A stretch of 64,000 bases of DNA from Kuschelorhynchus macadamiae. Taxonomy: Eukaryota > Arthropoda > Insecta > Coleoptera > Curculionidae. The position numbers were made by a program, and so were the translations under genes. This document shows, one piece after another, positions 24,721-35,478 of this stretch (position 1 is the first letter of the stretch; the number at the start of each line of letters is the position of its first letter). Where the stretch lies: assembly GCA_030620095.1 (NCBI GenBank), contig JAUTXW010004693.1:434001-498000 (forward strand), given 5' to 3'. Below the pieces are notes generated by a model, which saw only the letters and a list, made by a program, of their open reading frames with translations, ran no database searches and was not told the DNA's origin.

Positions 24721-25084
24721 AATAACCACCCAACTACTTCATTTAATTCATAAGTGGCTAACTTAACACTTAAAATTGATTTACTAGCGCAAATTGATTC
24801 TTTCATGTAAACCAAAAGAACTATTATTTTGATAAATACAAAAGATTAATATAATATTATTAAAGTTTAGATCAATTAATTTTTGGTATTTAAAATAAAC
24901 TAAAAAGAAACCGTTAAATCAATGTCTGAGTATATGCTAAGGCAATATTTTGAGTGTTAAATGAACCAATACAAATTAAAAAAAAATGGATTTTGCTTCA
25001 ATAGGCGAAAAGCTATTAAGTTAATTTTCTTTTTGTTAAAATAACATATTTAAAAATGACACTCGCACAAATGTTGTGTTAACC

Positions 25085-25261
25085 ATCTCATTTTTCTCAG
25101 TGTAGCATAGGTAAGTTTTACGCCTAACATCGGTTATATGTAATAAAATTTGCAAGATACAGCTGAAAACCGCACCTCAGTATCTCGTCTCGTTTTAAAA
25201 ATATTCGAAATTTAATTTTACCAAAAAAATGCAGAAGAACTGTTTCAAGTGTCCAGCAGTT
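25085..25261 (-). repeat. Right terminal inverted repeat of the two-gene element
   Basis: Inverted match to 12464-12573 plus 14357-14380. It holds an extra 45 bp, at about 25136-25180, that the left repeat lacks; this insert contains CAGCTGAAAACCGCACCTCA. Outermost bases CCAGCAGTT are followed by TA. Confidence 0.85.
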
Positions 25262-25291
25262 TAGTTAGTACAGCTAGGACTTAGCTAGGAC

Positions 25292-25325
25292 AACTTAACA
25301 ACTAGTTTAAACTAGTTGTTAAGTT
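25292..25325. repeat. Perfect 34 bp palindrome
   Basis: AACTTAACAACTAGTTT followed directly by its exact reverse complement, with no loop. It lies 30 bp outside the right terminal repeat of the two-gene element. Function unknown; there is no matching palindrome at the left border. Confidence 0.9.
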
Positions 25326-25424
25326 ATCCGCCCTAGAGTAATTAGAGTGTAAAAATTAAAAAAAATAATAACAATCAAAAAACAAAACTAAATAACAAAT
25401 TGTATAAAACAGCAAAAACTACTT

Positions 25425-25740
25425 AATTAGATGTTCGAAATGACCACCGTTTTATTCGACACAAATATTAAACGATTTTCAAAAGATACGATAACATCTA
25501 TTAACGTATTAAAATTAACATTAGTAAATACACTTCGGATTGTTTCCTTTATATTTTCTTTTTTAGTCGGAGGTGTCCGATAGAATAAATTTTTAATAAA
25601 GCCCCAAAGAAAAAAGTCCATTTTTGGCAAGTCAGGGGATCTAGACGGCCACGCAATCGGTCCTCCCCTTCCTATCCAGCGTTCTTGAAATTGTTTATTA
25701 AACTTGCTTTTTTTAGAATTCGTAGAACAGTGGTTTTACT
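25425..25740 (-). pseudogene. Mariner-like transposase remnant with internal deletion
   Basis: Minus-strand reading starts with a helix-turn-helix end (SKTTVLRILKK near 25735-25700). It runs directly into the catalytic end NKQFQERWIGRGGPIAWPSR, SPDLPKMDFFLWGFIKNLFY and a C-terminus close to NGGHFEHLI in another frame. The middle of the protein, including the first two catalytic aspartates, is deleted. About 25425-25705 is otherwise open. It belongs with the other insect mariner-like remnants in the window. Confidence 0.7.
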
Positions 25741-25912
25741 TACATCTGTTTCCCTTGCAAGTCATCTGGAGCCAATAGGTGGGTCTTCTATAACTTTTAA
25801 GTTTACCGCTATTCTCCTCACTTAAAACGGGTTTGACTTCATCGGTTTTCATGTCCCCAGATGACCTAGTAATATTTAATCCGGTAGGTAGTTTTTTAGC
25901 TATACCGCGAAT

Positions 25913-25946
25913 AGACAGACCGACAGACAGACAGACAGACCGACGG
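25913..25946. repeat. GACA tetranucleotide microsatellite
   Basis: Imperfect (GACA)n tract with GACC/GACG variants, lying in a fragment rich in other repeat debris. Confidence 0.85.
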
Positions 25947-26086
25947 AATCGAGAAAACATGTTTTTCGTCATCTAGGGACCCTGAAAGGCAAAGATCTGA
26001 AAACAATCTCGCAGAGTCATTTTTTTACTATTACAGTACTTCTCTTTTATGAGGGAAGTAAAAATCAATTCACATTTTATAAAGTA

Positions 26087-26740
26087 TTAGCGGGTACCCC
26101 CGACTTCGTTCGCGTATATCGCTATAATGAAAGGGATGTAAAGAAGTACTTAAATTGCCTCATTTGAGTACCTCTTAATAAACCACGTTTGTTGTTTCAT
26201 TTTCTGAGAGTTAACCATGGGAAAAACAATGGTGACGCAAGTCTACTCCAGCTCTATTTATGGATTGCCCCTGAGCTTTGTTTATTATCATGCCAAAGCT
26301 TTAAAGGAAACTGTGCACGTTTAAACTGAAAAGGATAGTCTGACGGAATTAAAGTGTTATAAACACTGTTTCTCCCAGACCGGGGCCAGAAATAATAGTA
26401 GACTCTATTACATTGTTTTTAATGTTTTAACTCGTAGCCAAGTTCCATTACATAATTTTGGTGGTTTTAAATTTCGAATAAGTATCACTGGTGCCCCTAC
26501 TTTTAAAGTTAACTCATGAGGAGGGATTCCTGGGTTTAGAGAGTGTAGAAACTCGACAGGATAATTAACCGCATTTTCTTGGTCCATAACTACATCTATT
26601 GAGTAGTATGTTAATTGTGGAGCAGTAATTTTTTCCAATAGAACTAGATTTATTTCATCTGCTGTGCTATTTTTTGGAGTTAATATAGCTCGTTCTCTAA
26701 ACCAAGAAGCGGTTTTATTTTGACAACTTTCCAGTCCACT
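26087..26740 (-). pseudogene. Helitron fragment: Pif1-like helicase C-terminus and 3' end
   Basis: Minus-strand reading from 26740 gives WFRERAILTPKNSTADEIN, then HSLNPGIPPHELTLKVGAPV and ILIRNLKPPKLCNGT. After a frame break come FKRAQFPLKL and MIINKAQGQSI. These are the C-terminal helicase motifs of the Rep-helicase of Helitrons, rolling-circle DNA transposons. The minus-strand element then ends GGGTACCCGCTAA followed by T at 26087-26086. That is the CTRR 3' end with insertion between A and T expected of a Helitron. The Rep nuclease and most of the helicase are missing. Confidence 0.85.
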
Positions 26741-27440
26741 ATAAATATTTAAGGGGTAGTTTCACCCCCTTGGAAACTGAGTTTCGAAGAATCCCTTCTT
26801 ATCGAATTTCTGCACCCTAAAATCAAGCTGTTAAAAATTAATCAATGGCCCGATTTTTTCAAAATTTTTCAAATTTATAGAAAATCTTAAAATATGTAAT
26901 AAAATAAAATAAAAAGTACGTGTTCAAGTGTTTTCCCAAATAACTAATAGTTTCTTATATAAAAAATATAGTTTCAGCCCCTTAGACACCCGTCTCGATT
27001 TAAAAAAAAAATCAAAATATGTAAAAAATAAAATATAAAGCATATTATGATCAAGCGTTTTCCGAATAACTAACGGTTTTTTAAATAAAATATATCATAA
27101 TATTTAAGGGATGGTTTTACCTCTTTGGACACATTGTATGATTTTTTCAAAATCCTAAAATATATAAAAAAATAAATTAAAACACATGTGTTCAAGCGTC
27201 TTTTCGAAAGAGTAATCGGTTTTTAAATAAAAAAATATTGTATTATTTAAGTGGTGGTTTCACCCTTTTGAACACCCTGTATGAATTTTTTAAAAATCCT
27301 AAGATATGTAAAAAAATAAATTAAAAAACACGTGTTCAAGCGTTTTTCAGAAAAACTGACCGTTTTTTTAATAAAAAATTATGTAATATTTAAGGGTGGT
27401 TTCACCCCCTTGGAATTTGAGTTTTGAAAAATCCCTTCTT
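26741..27440. repeat. Tandem repeat, ~142 bp unit, about four and a half copies
   Basis: GTTTCACCCCCTT-like blocks recur at 26758, 26971, 27113, 27257 and 27399. Each is followed by an AAAATCCTAAAATATGTAAA block, a GTGTTCAAGCGTTTT block and a run into TATTTAAGGG. Units are 142-144 bp except the first, which is about 213 bp. The first and last units share the extra tail ATCCCTTCTTATCGAA, so the array has grown inside a longer element. Confidence 0.85.
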
Positions 27441-27573
27441 ATCGAACCTCTACATCAGGGGTGCTCAAACTTGAACTGCTGGCGATCTACCTCAATATTT
27501 TTAGATTACTTACGATCGACTCTGAGAGGCTGCAAGTATGTGTGACGCAGGGTTGTCGTACATACACGATACA

Positions 27574-27608
27574 TACACCCTACCTACCTACCTACCTACC
27601 TACCTAGG
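27574..27608. repeat. CTAC tetranucleotide microsatellite
   Basis: About seven CTAC units at the left end of hAT-1, flanked by TACACCCTAC and GTAGGGTGTA so that it can fold as a hairpin. Not telomeric (insect telomeres are usually TTAGG). Confidence 0.85.
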
Positions 27609-27793
27609 TAGGGTGTACCGTAGCATATATAGATATTAGCTTTCCGCACAATATACATTATTTTAGTCAAGGTTTGGGTTAGGTTTAGTTAGGTTCTTCT
27701 CTACAATATCAATGAAAAAACTCATAGTTATTCAAAATTGCGAGTTTATTGGTTGTTACAAAACAAAAGAGTTACATATGGTGTTAAACTTAA

Positions 27794-29632
27794 CTAAGGA
27801 GTGACTTTGGATGTTGAAGCGTGGCACTGCATGTCCTCAGCATACTTTTCATAAGATGGTACGTAACCACTGAGTGCTAATCGCAAGCATGATGACATAT
27901 GATCGTCAGTTAGTCGATTGCGATATTTTGACTTAATTATCTTCATTTCAGAAAACGCAGACTCGCACAAGTAAGTTGACCCAAACATTGCTGTCAGCTG
28001 AAGGGCGATTTGCCTTTCGGATATTTATCTTCAGATATAAAACACCAGAAATTTGTATCAGATGCTGTAGCTTTGAGATGTATATTTGATATAATCTGCA
28101 CCAACTCATTTTCAACAGAACATGAGTTCATATTAAACTGACTTGCTATTTCAGTAGCTAATTCCTCAATATTTTTACATGAAAAAGGATAACCCATAAA
28201 TGATGCTACATTTGCCAATTTACTACAATCATAAAAACGCATTTCGAATTGTCCCAAAATATTTGATAATTCAGCCTCATACGTATCATAATTCAACTGA
28301 GGAATCCTTGCTTTCAAAGACGGAAAATGTTTCAGATCCTTTCTTTTCAGCTGATCTATCATTCGTTGCAATTTACTTTTGAATGCGTTTACTGCGCTAA
28401 TCATCTCAATAACAGTTTTTCCTTTACCTTGAAGCTCCAAGTTAATGGTGTTTAAGTGCATTGTGATGTCAGTCAAAAATGCCAAATCAGTCAGCCGTTT
28501 TTCGTTTTTCAACATCTGAGTGTCATCACCTCTTTCGTCAAGAAAAGCTGTTATTTCGGGCAATAATTCTTGAAACCTTTCTAGGAATTTTCCGCGACTC
28601 AACCACCTGACGTCCGTGTGAAGAACTAAATCAGTGTGTTCAGCTGACTCCCTATCTTCCAACTGCAACTTAAAGAGCCGCCGTTGCAAGCTACGTGCAC
28701 GGATGGAACTCACAATTTTTGTTGCAATGCCCATAATTTCCTCCGTGTTTAAAACTTTTGAACACAAAACTTGTTGATGTATAATGCAATGGATAGAAAA
28801 AAATGAAGGGAAATCTTCATTAGCTCGACACAATGCCACAAAACCGTTTTTGTTTCCAGTCATTGCTGGTGCTCCATCGGTTGTAATGCACACTAATTTA
28901 TATATTGGTAGCTTGCAGTTTTTTACAAAATTGAAGAAAACGTCATATATATCTTCGCCACGGGTCTTCCCCTTCATACGAATGATTGTCAAAAATTCTG
29001 CCTTAGCCAACATATCATTGAATACCATCCGAATAAAAATACACAGCTGGGCAGTGTCTGTCATATCGGTGGATTCGTCGAACTGTAAAAAAAAAGTATG
29101 TACATTCCATGATATCATTTTTTAGATTATCTGCCATGTCCTGACTCATGACTTCAATACGCCTTGTGACAGTCAGACGAGATAACTGAAGTTCTCTAAT
29201 AGCAGACATGATTTCTGTTTTATTTTTAAAATCTCCAAATAAAGTCTCACCCGCTTCAATAAATGCTTCCTTCACAACCGATCCATCTTCGAATGGTTTC
29301 TTGTGTTTCGCCAATATATGAGATATTTTAAATGACGCGATCATAGCAGCTTTTGATTGTTTGGCTGGTCTTGTGAACATAGTTTGTTCTTTTTTCAAAC
29401 AAGATATCAAAACACGTACTTTTCGTTTTCTTAATTCACTCTGTGGCGGAAAATCCTTTTCATAGTTTTTATGAAACGTTTTATGATGCCTCTCTAAGTT
29501 ACCACGCTTAGGTATTGCAACTGACGCACGACAAATAAGACAAATGCACTTATCCTTCACCATACAAAACAAAAACTCTTCCTCCCAATCGTTATTAAAA
29601 TGATAGGTTTTAGATTTCTTCGCTGCACTCAT
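27794..29632 (-). pseudogene. hAT transposase, BED-finger ZBED/SCAND3-like, two frameshifts
   Basis: About 610 codons in three frames. The N-terminus (from the ATG at 29632) has a BED-type finger: CLICRASVAIPKR followed by HHKTFH, residues ~34-56. The catalytic core shows D in LQFDESTDMTD, D in TTDGAPAMTG and the RW box in DVRWLSRGKF. The C-terminal dimerisation part, with the acidic residue in LCESAFSEMK, starts near 27988. One frame break falls in a nine-A run near 29088, the other near 28000 between KGKSPF and QLTAMFG. Everything else is open, so the gene died recently or these are homopolymer sequencing errors. Relatives include vertebrate ZBED5- and GTF2IRD2-like genes. Confidence 0.85.
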
Positions 29633-30026
29633 TTTATACTATTTAATAATAAACTTTGTATCGACATAGTATTGCTTTCAAGTTGCAATTCAGAATGATT
29701 CCAATTCCTGCAAGCGCAACATTTATATCGGCGTGAATGAAAGTCTCGAATGTTCCCGTCAAACGCGCCGCCCGAAATTTCTAGAAAAGCCGCAAGAATA
29801 AAAAACGCGTCTTTTCTTTGACAAATACCGCGCGTTCCTTTGATAAAGCAGCCTTTTGCCACTAGCAGAGTGTTATTTTATTACGAAATAAATTTCTGTA
29901 GTTTAGTTAAGTACCTACTTATTAAAAAAATTCTCGAGATCTACTCAAAAAGCACTCGCGATCGACTCGTCGATCGCGATCTACATCCTAAAATCAACGT
30001 TATGCCAAAAGCACCCCTGCTACATC

Positions 30027-30505
30027 CTAAAATCAACCTGTATATTTTGTAATTTTAAAATTTGGAACCACCTTATTGTATTTTAGTAACATGGAATGAA
30101 AAATAAAACTGTTTTATTATACGAAGTCGTTAATTATCATTTATTTAATCGAAAATCATGTAAATCAAACAATTTAAATAACATATTCACAATGTAAACT
30201 CAAACAGCGTGGATTAGAACTCACCTGGCGGGATTTAAACATAATCCAAACACCTGCTTTTCATATGTAGGTACGCACAAATAATAAATTTCTTTCATAA
30301 ACAAATGTTTTTTTTCTCTTAAAATCTACATACACCGGCAAAATTAGGGGAACGGGCAAAATTTACACTAAGTTTAACATCAATTTCCTCTTGAGCCCTC
30401 TGTTCGATTTTCGTAATTTTTTTTATGAATTGTAGCTTGAATCTTCACGAATATATCTGACTTATTACCATTTTTAAACGATGCGTCTTTATATCCTATA
30501 CAGCG
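30027..30505. other. Spacer between two hAT elements
   Basis: AT-rich, no open frame of interest, no terminal repeat recognised. Confidence 0.55.
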
Positions 30506-30513
30506 GCGGAAAT

Positions 30514-33059
30514 CAGGGGCGTGCGGTGAAATTTTAAGAAAGGGAATCAATTTTTAGAAACTTACCTATTTGCAATGTCAAATCATAAAAACGTCGACGC
30601 TCCGACATATTTTGGAGAAGTTTATTTTCAATGGACAACAGCTATGTATGCGAAAGTCTCCCCTGCTCCGTTGAATTTCTCACGTTTAAGTGTTGAAAAA
30701 TTGCGTTCTACTGATGAACTTGTGGCAGGTATTGGCAATACTAATTTACACAATTTCGACACTTCCGTGTAGGCATCTTCCAGATCCTTGTCTTTTGAAA
30801 ATTGCATTAATCCCTTAGCGTTATTTTTTGCGCTAATGTAATCAGTTTCGTAAATCACTTTTAATTCAGGTCGCACTAACACTAGGTCGAAGAACCGGCC
30901 ATAATGAAGAAGAAGAGATTTAAACGCATCTTCTGGAAAAGTTTTTCTTTTAAATGCATCAAAATTGCAGAGCTCGAGGAATTTAAAATCATTTAAATCG
31001 TTAAATCTATAGTTTATTTGTTGCTGAATTTGATCGATTATTTCACAAAAGAGGCGTCGGTATGATATTTGAACATCTCCGACCTTGTCTGTTTGAAGAC
31101 GATTGGCTTGTGGCTCTACATTTAACGTCATCGTTTTCTCCCAAAATAGGTCAAAGTCATCTCTTTTTAGGCAAAAAGCAATATCATTTGTTTTAATTTG
31201 TAATATATTAAAAAGATTGTCCGAGAATGGAAATATTTCTGAAAATATGTTCAACAAATAATTAAAATTAAAATCTCGTTTCAAACAGTCCAAAAACCCC
31301 CTCAAACTATTTATTGCTTCTGAGTCCCACGTTTCATTATTTTCTATTATATTTTCAAATAGTTCAAACAGTGATTCACGATTTTCAGATACTGTTAACA
31401 CAAGTCTACCATTATAGTTCCACCTAGTAGGAGCTACTTTGGGCAATCGTTTGTGGACAATGGAGTCCAAAGCTTGTGTACGTTTTGTTGACTTGGGAAA
31501 AAAAGCAGCCATGCCAGTTAAAGTAACGAAAAATACTTTACACTCTTTAATGTGATTGATGGACTGGGATAAAACTAAATTTAATTTATGAACAAAACAA
31601 TGGACAAATACAGCATTTGGGAAAGTTTTTCGAACTTTAGCTTGCAGACCCCCTAATTGTCGTGCCATCACTGCAGCTCCATCATAGCTTTGAGCAACTA
31701 ATTTTTTCTCTCCATTAATTTCTTTAGTAACGTTGTAAACTACGGTATATAATGCATCTACCGTACGATTTTCGGACACATTCTTAACACCTAAAAATCG
31801 CTCTTGAATACTTCCGTCTGTTTTAACGTAGCGTATTACTATAGATAATTGGCTAAAATTAGTGATATCAGTTGTTTCGTCCAGAACATTAGCAATGAAC
31901 CGCTCCTCGCCAATCTCCTGCTTAATTCTTTTTAGAATAATGGTTGCAACAGCGGAAATTAAATCATTCTAGATTCGATTCGACGTTCCGCGAAAAAGGC
32001 TAGACTGCCCTAAATGATTTTTTAAGCAATCATCATATTTAGCCATTAAACTAAGTAAATCTTAAAAATTTCCTCTATTTGAAGAAACCCTTATTTCATC
32101 ATGACCTCTAAATCCCAATTCGTGTTGTCCGTGAAAACAAACAACATCGATAAGTCTTCTTAATATTTGCTTATTTTTATCGACTAGTTCATTCTGTTGG
32201 CGGTGACTAATTTCCAACTGTTCATTAAAGGCGTGTTCAATTCTGGTTTTGCCGAAGAAATTGTTTAAATCAGAAAAACCAGTTTTATTCCAGAGACCTT
32301 TTTCATTTTCAAAAAGTTAACATGGCCAACAAAATAATTTACTTATATTTTCACGCCCTGTTAGCCATTTAAAATGTTCGTATTGTTTTCCCGGATAAAA
32401 ATGTCTAATACAGTTTTTCATTTTTGTGGTTAAATTTTTCATAAGCGGTTTTGCCCTTCCTTTGGAAATTATTTGAAGCTTATCAGCGAAGTTTAATGTT
32501 GAAAATCCCTTTATTATTAAGACACACACCACACATTCACAAACACTCTTCTTACTAAATTCTCCAACATTTTCAACGTTATTACCGACAGCCGAAGTTG
32601 ACAGTATTTGCATATCCACGTGCGTATTATTGTCTTTCATATCGCACCATGCACGACGCGACGTACGTATCACACAACACACGGATAGCCGTTCAAACAA
32701 AGAACCTACTCCAACGATAGCTTCCGCCACCACTTAAAGCACGCGACTGAAATGCAAAAATTGCAAACAGCCGGTGGAAAGTTCAATAACCTCTGGCTCG
32801 ATTCACAGGAAATAAAGCATACAGGACTTAGCTGCAGGGAAGCTAGCGGCCCGCATAGGTTCTATTCAATTTCTATTGTGGCTCGGTCGGAGTCAAGGCC
32901 GCATTTATTATGGGCTTGATAATTAAGATAATATTTTAGCATTTTTAATATAAACTAAATTAATGGTTTCCTATTTCAAAAATTACATTTTAGAAGATGT
33001 TTTGTAATTTTTTTTGGGGAAGCACTGCTTCCCTTGCTTCCATGGACTGCACGTCCATG
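30514..33059 (-). mobile_element. hAT-2 copy 1, 2.55 kb
   Basis: Begins CAGGGGCGTGCGGTGAAATT at 30514. It ends CCATGGACTGCACG plus a mutated terminus at 33059, where the other copies end CACGCCCCTG. The flanking octamers GCGGAAAT and GTGGAAAG agree at six of eight positions, compatible with a decayed 8 bp duplication. The 5' region near 33015-33050 contains GGGGAAGCACTGCTTCCC, a self-complementary block shared by all copies with this end. Confidence 0.8.
30628..32733 (-). pseudogene. hAT-2 copy 1 transposase, ZMYM1-like with TTF-type finger
   Basis: Minus-strand gene in two main open stretches, 32733-32317 and 31779-30628. The N-terminal part carries a TTF-type zinc finger region ending KLFCWPC. 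The middle, broken by three stops (near 32318, 32060 and 31968), holds RFIANVLDETTDITNFS with the first catalytic D. Then come SYDGAAVMARQLGGLQ (second D), HCFVHKLNL, TRWNYNGRL (RW box) and PATSSSVERNFSTLK, which contains the acidic residue of the dimerisation domain. The C-terminal ~45 residues found in copy 2 (SLLSIENKLL, FYDDVIDEF) are lost after a short deletion. Family: hAT proteins near vertebrate ZMYM1. Confidence 0.85.
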
Positions 33060-33204
33060 GTGGAAAGAAAGTAAGGAATTTTCGGTTTTTTAAGTCACTC
33101 TGTGGAGTGCACAAATGACAACTTTAAGTTTGATTTTTTCCAAACATTTGTATTTCTTATTTACTCTGATATATCAATTATAACAGAAAATACAGGTTTC
33201 GAAC

Positions 33205-33497
<293 letters not shown>

Positions 33498-33519
33498 AAT
33501 ATATATCCGACCCTTAGTT

Positions 33520-34831
33520 CTAGCAAATTGTTCGATGTATCTGGTGTATAAGTTCCATCCTTTTAAGATAGGATTGGTTCAAGTGGTCAGCGAAATTATT
33601 AACAATAACCAAAATACGTGTTCGATATCTGTTTTTCGGATGAGTGTTCAGTTCATTTTACCTTAACGACACTGTAAATAGACATAACTGTCGGTTTTGG
33701 TCAGATAAAAATATTGGATTATTTCGTGAAGTACATACTCAGGATCCCCAAAAGTTAAATGTCTGGGTGGATATTTATGGAAATCACATAATGGGCCCCT
33801 TTTTCATACCCGGTATTCCCAATGGCGAAATTTATCTGCAATTATTAGAAAATGCTATTTATGCAGTCCTCGTGCAAGTATTGGAGAATGAAGAAGTCCA
33901 TCGTACGATCATTTTTCAACAAGATGGCGCACCACCTCATTTCATGGAAACTGTGCGACAATTTTTAAATTAAAATTTTGCTCAAAGCTGGATTGAATGG
34001 CCAACCAGTTGACCTGATCTGAATCTAATGGATTTTGTTCTATGGAGTCATCTAAAATCCAAGATTTATGCTACCAAGCCCGAATCAATGGATGATTTGT
34101 AAAACCGTATAATTAATGAATGCCGTCAAATTACACCCAAAACGTTGAGTAATGTACAGGAACGATTTGAATACAACTTATTTTACTGCTGGAAGTGAAT
34201 GGTGGTCATGTCCAGCATTTAATAAACTGATCACAAAAGTAATTAGTCTTTTTGTTGGTTATTAAGTAGACATTTTTTCACATTGCCTCTTTCACTATTT
34301 TAGCTTTCATTTTGTTATCGATGAAAATTTTGACGTAACATTTTACAGTCGTAAAATAGTATTCGATGAGATCTTTAAAACACCCCTCACCTCTATTCAA
34401 AATTAGAGGGTTGTGCTTCCCCCTACGGGGATGAAAAAAGCAGACAAATTGTTCGCCCTCGACTCAGAAATCGACGGGTCCGAGAGTCCTTCGATTTTAT
34501 TCAGAAAAACGTAAGAAATGAGGTCTAATTTGTATCCAGACCTTGAAGTCTCTAACAAATTTTAACAAGCTGTCATTTCGTTGTGGTTGAAAATATCAAG
34601 GCCAAATTATAGGGTCATAAAGAACTCGATGAGACCTAAAAAGAGGTATGGCACGACCCCTCTACCGAAATTTCGAGGGTTGTAATTAAAAGTATGTTTT
34701 GATGAAAAAATAATGTTTCGAAAAGTTAAGCTACGGGGAAGAAAAAAGCTGAAAAATCGTGGGGTCTGACAGTTTTTTCAGTGTCTTGTATTAAAGTCGG
34801 AATCGGGGTGTAAAGGTGTCGTTGGCACACC

Positions 34832-34834
<3 letters not shown>
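33520..34834 (+). pseudogene. Mariner-like transposase, catalytic half, with 3' end of element
   Basis: Plus-strand pieces in order: CFSDECSVHF (first catalytic D) near 33625-33660, NRHNCRFWSDKN, LNVWVDIYGNHIMGPFFIPG, IFQQDGAPPHFMETVRQFLN (second D) and, after a stop at 33971, PDLNLMDFVLWSHLKSKIY with the third D. Stops at 33971, about 34010 and 34100 show it is dead. The region between the second and third D is shorter than in the DD41D copies because the usual GRRGPI-like turn is missing. A ~630 bp 3' region follows and ends GGCACACCCTG at 34834, the terminal repeat. Confidence 0.8.

Positions 34835-34888
<54 letters not shown>
34835..34888. repeat. TA microsatellite abutting a transposon end
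   Basis: Follows GGCACACCCTG directly, so it appears to have grown from the TA target site. Confidence 0.95.
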
Positions 34889-34889
<1 letters not shown>

Positions 34890-34893
<4 letters not shown>

Positions 34894-35476
34894 ATAGAAT
34901 AAAGCACTTTATTTTTCTCTGCAGGAAACCGAAAGAAAATCGGAAAAGGTGATGCACGTCAAGCGACCTGAAATTTTAATCAATTGTATCGTCAAATCAT
35001 AATAATAAAATGAATAAGAGTATTTTCATAATACAACGGTTATAGCCCACTATTCTACCATGTTTTTATATTATGTGCCTACAATGTATTATAATAATAG
35101 CGAGCATGTTGGGCAATGAACAAAAATAATAAATTTGACATGTTTATTTTTTGCCGCGTTTTTATGTGTTATTTTCATGAAAACTAGTTTGTCAGAAGCA
35201 TCCTTCAATGTTAATGGAAATCAAAATAGTACTTTAAACAAACCAAACTAAAGTGGTGTCTTACTCATATATTGTGCAATTATAAAAATATTTTCGTTAA
35301 TCCTTACATAAAACAAGGAAATGACAACGAATTATGCAGTTTCACATCGCACTCAATTGTCATCGCAATTGATATTGGAGGAACTATTACTGCGATGAAT
35401 TTAATGTTATGCCCTGATTCAGATAATCTATATATTTAAAACAGCCAGATTTTTCGGTAAGTTCGTGAGGGAGTTG
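34890..35476. other. Non-coding, possibly Helitron interior
   Basis: No gene recognised. The sequence on both sides of the palindrome (ending at 35476 and resuming at 37030) may be one non-autonomous Helitron interrupted by it. Confidence 0.4.
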
Positions 35477-35478
35477 TA

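Larger units (their letters stand above)
12464..25261 (-). mobile_element. ~12.8 kb two-gene transposon with long terminal inverted repeats
   Basis: The outer 80 bp at 12464 and the reverse complement of the sequence ending at 25261 are the same apart from about eight differences. Both read AACTGCTGG-CACTTGAAACAG and, further in, TTCGAATATTTTTAAAACGA. The match continues inward through CGATGTTA-GCGTAAAACTTACC. TA flanks both ends (12462-12463 and 25262-25263), consistent with a TA target duplication. Inside are two minus-strand genes, a SAM-domain gene and a TNP2-like transposase gene, plus a GC-rich candidate promoter near the right end. Later insertions are a fold-back element at 12576-14356 and a MITE at 23146-23649. 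Superfamily is not settled. The pairing of the terminal repeats with the genes is inferred from position. Confidence 0.8.
27457..30018 (-). mobile_element. hAT-1: hAT transposon, 2.56 kb, nearly complete
   Basis: Terminal inverted repeats AGGGGTGCT at 27457 and AGCACCCCT ending at 30018. They are flanked by the 8 bp duplication TCTACATC (27449-27456) and GCTACATC (30019-30026), one mismatch. The flanking DNA reads on as the same ATCCTAAAATCAA context seen at 26817, confirming the insertion. Both ends carry GATCTAC and GATCGAC subterminal motifs. One transposase gene lies on the minus strand. A (CTAC)n tract sits near the left end. Confidence 0.88.

Noticed and set aside
25736..25972. A 78-codon minus-strand frame with Ser/Val/Gly repeats
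   Set aside because: It runs across a GACA microsatellite and non-coding repeat sequence; only its last codons near 25740 touch the transposase remnant.
27574..27608. CTAC repeats considered as interstitial telomere
   Set aside because: The unit is not TTAGG or a close variant, and it lies within the left end of a hAT element.
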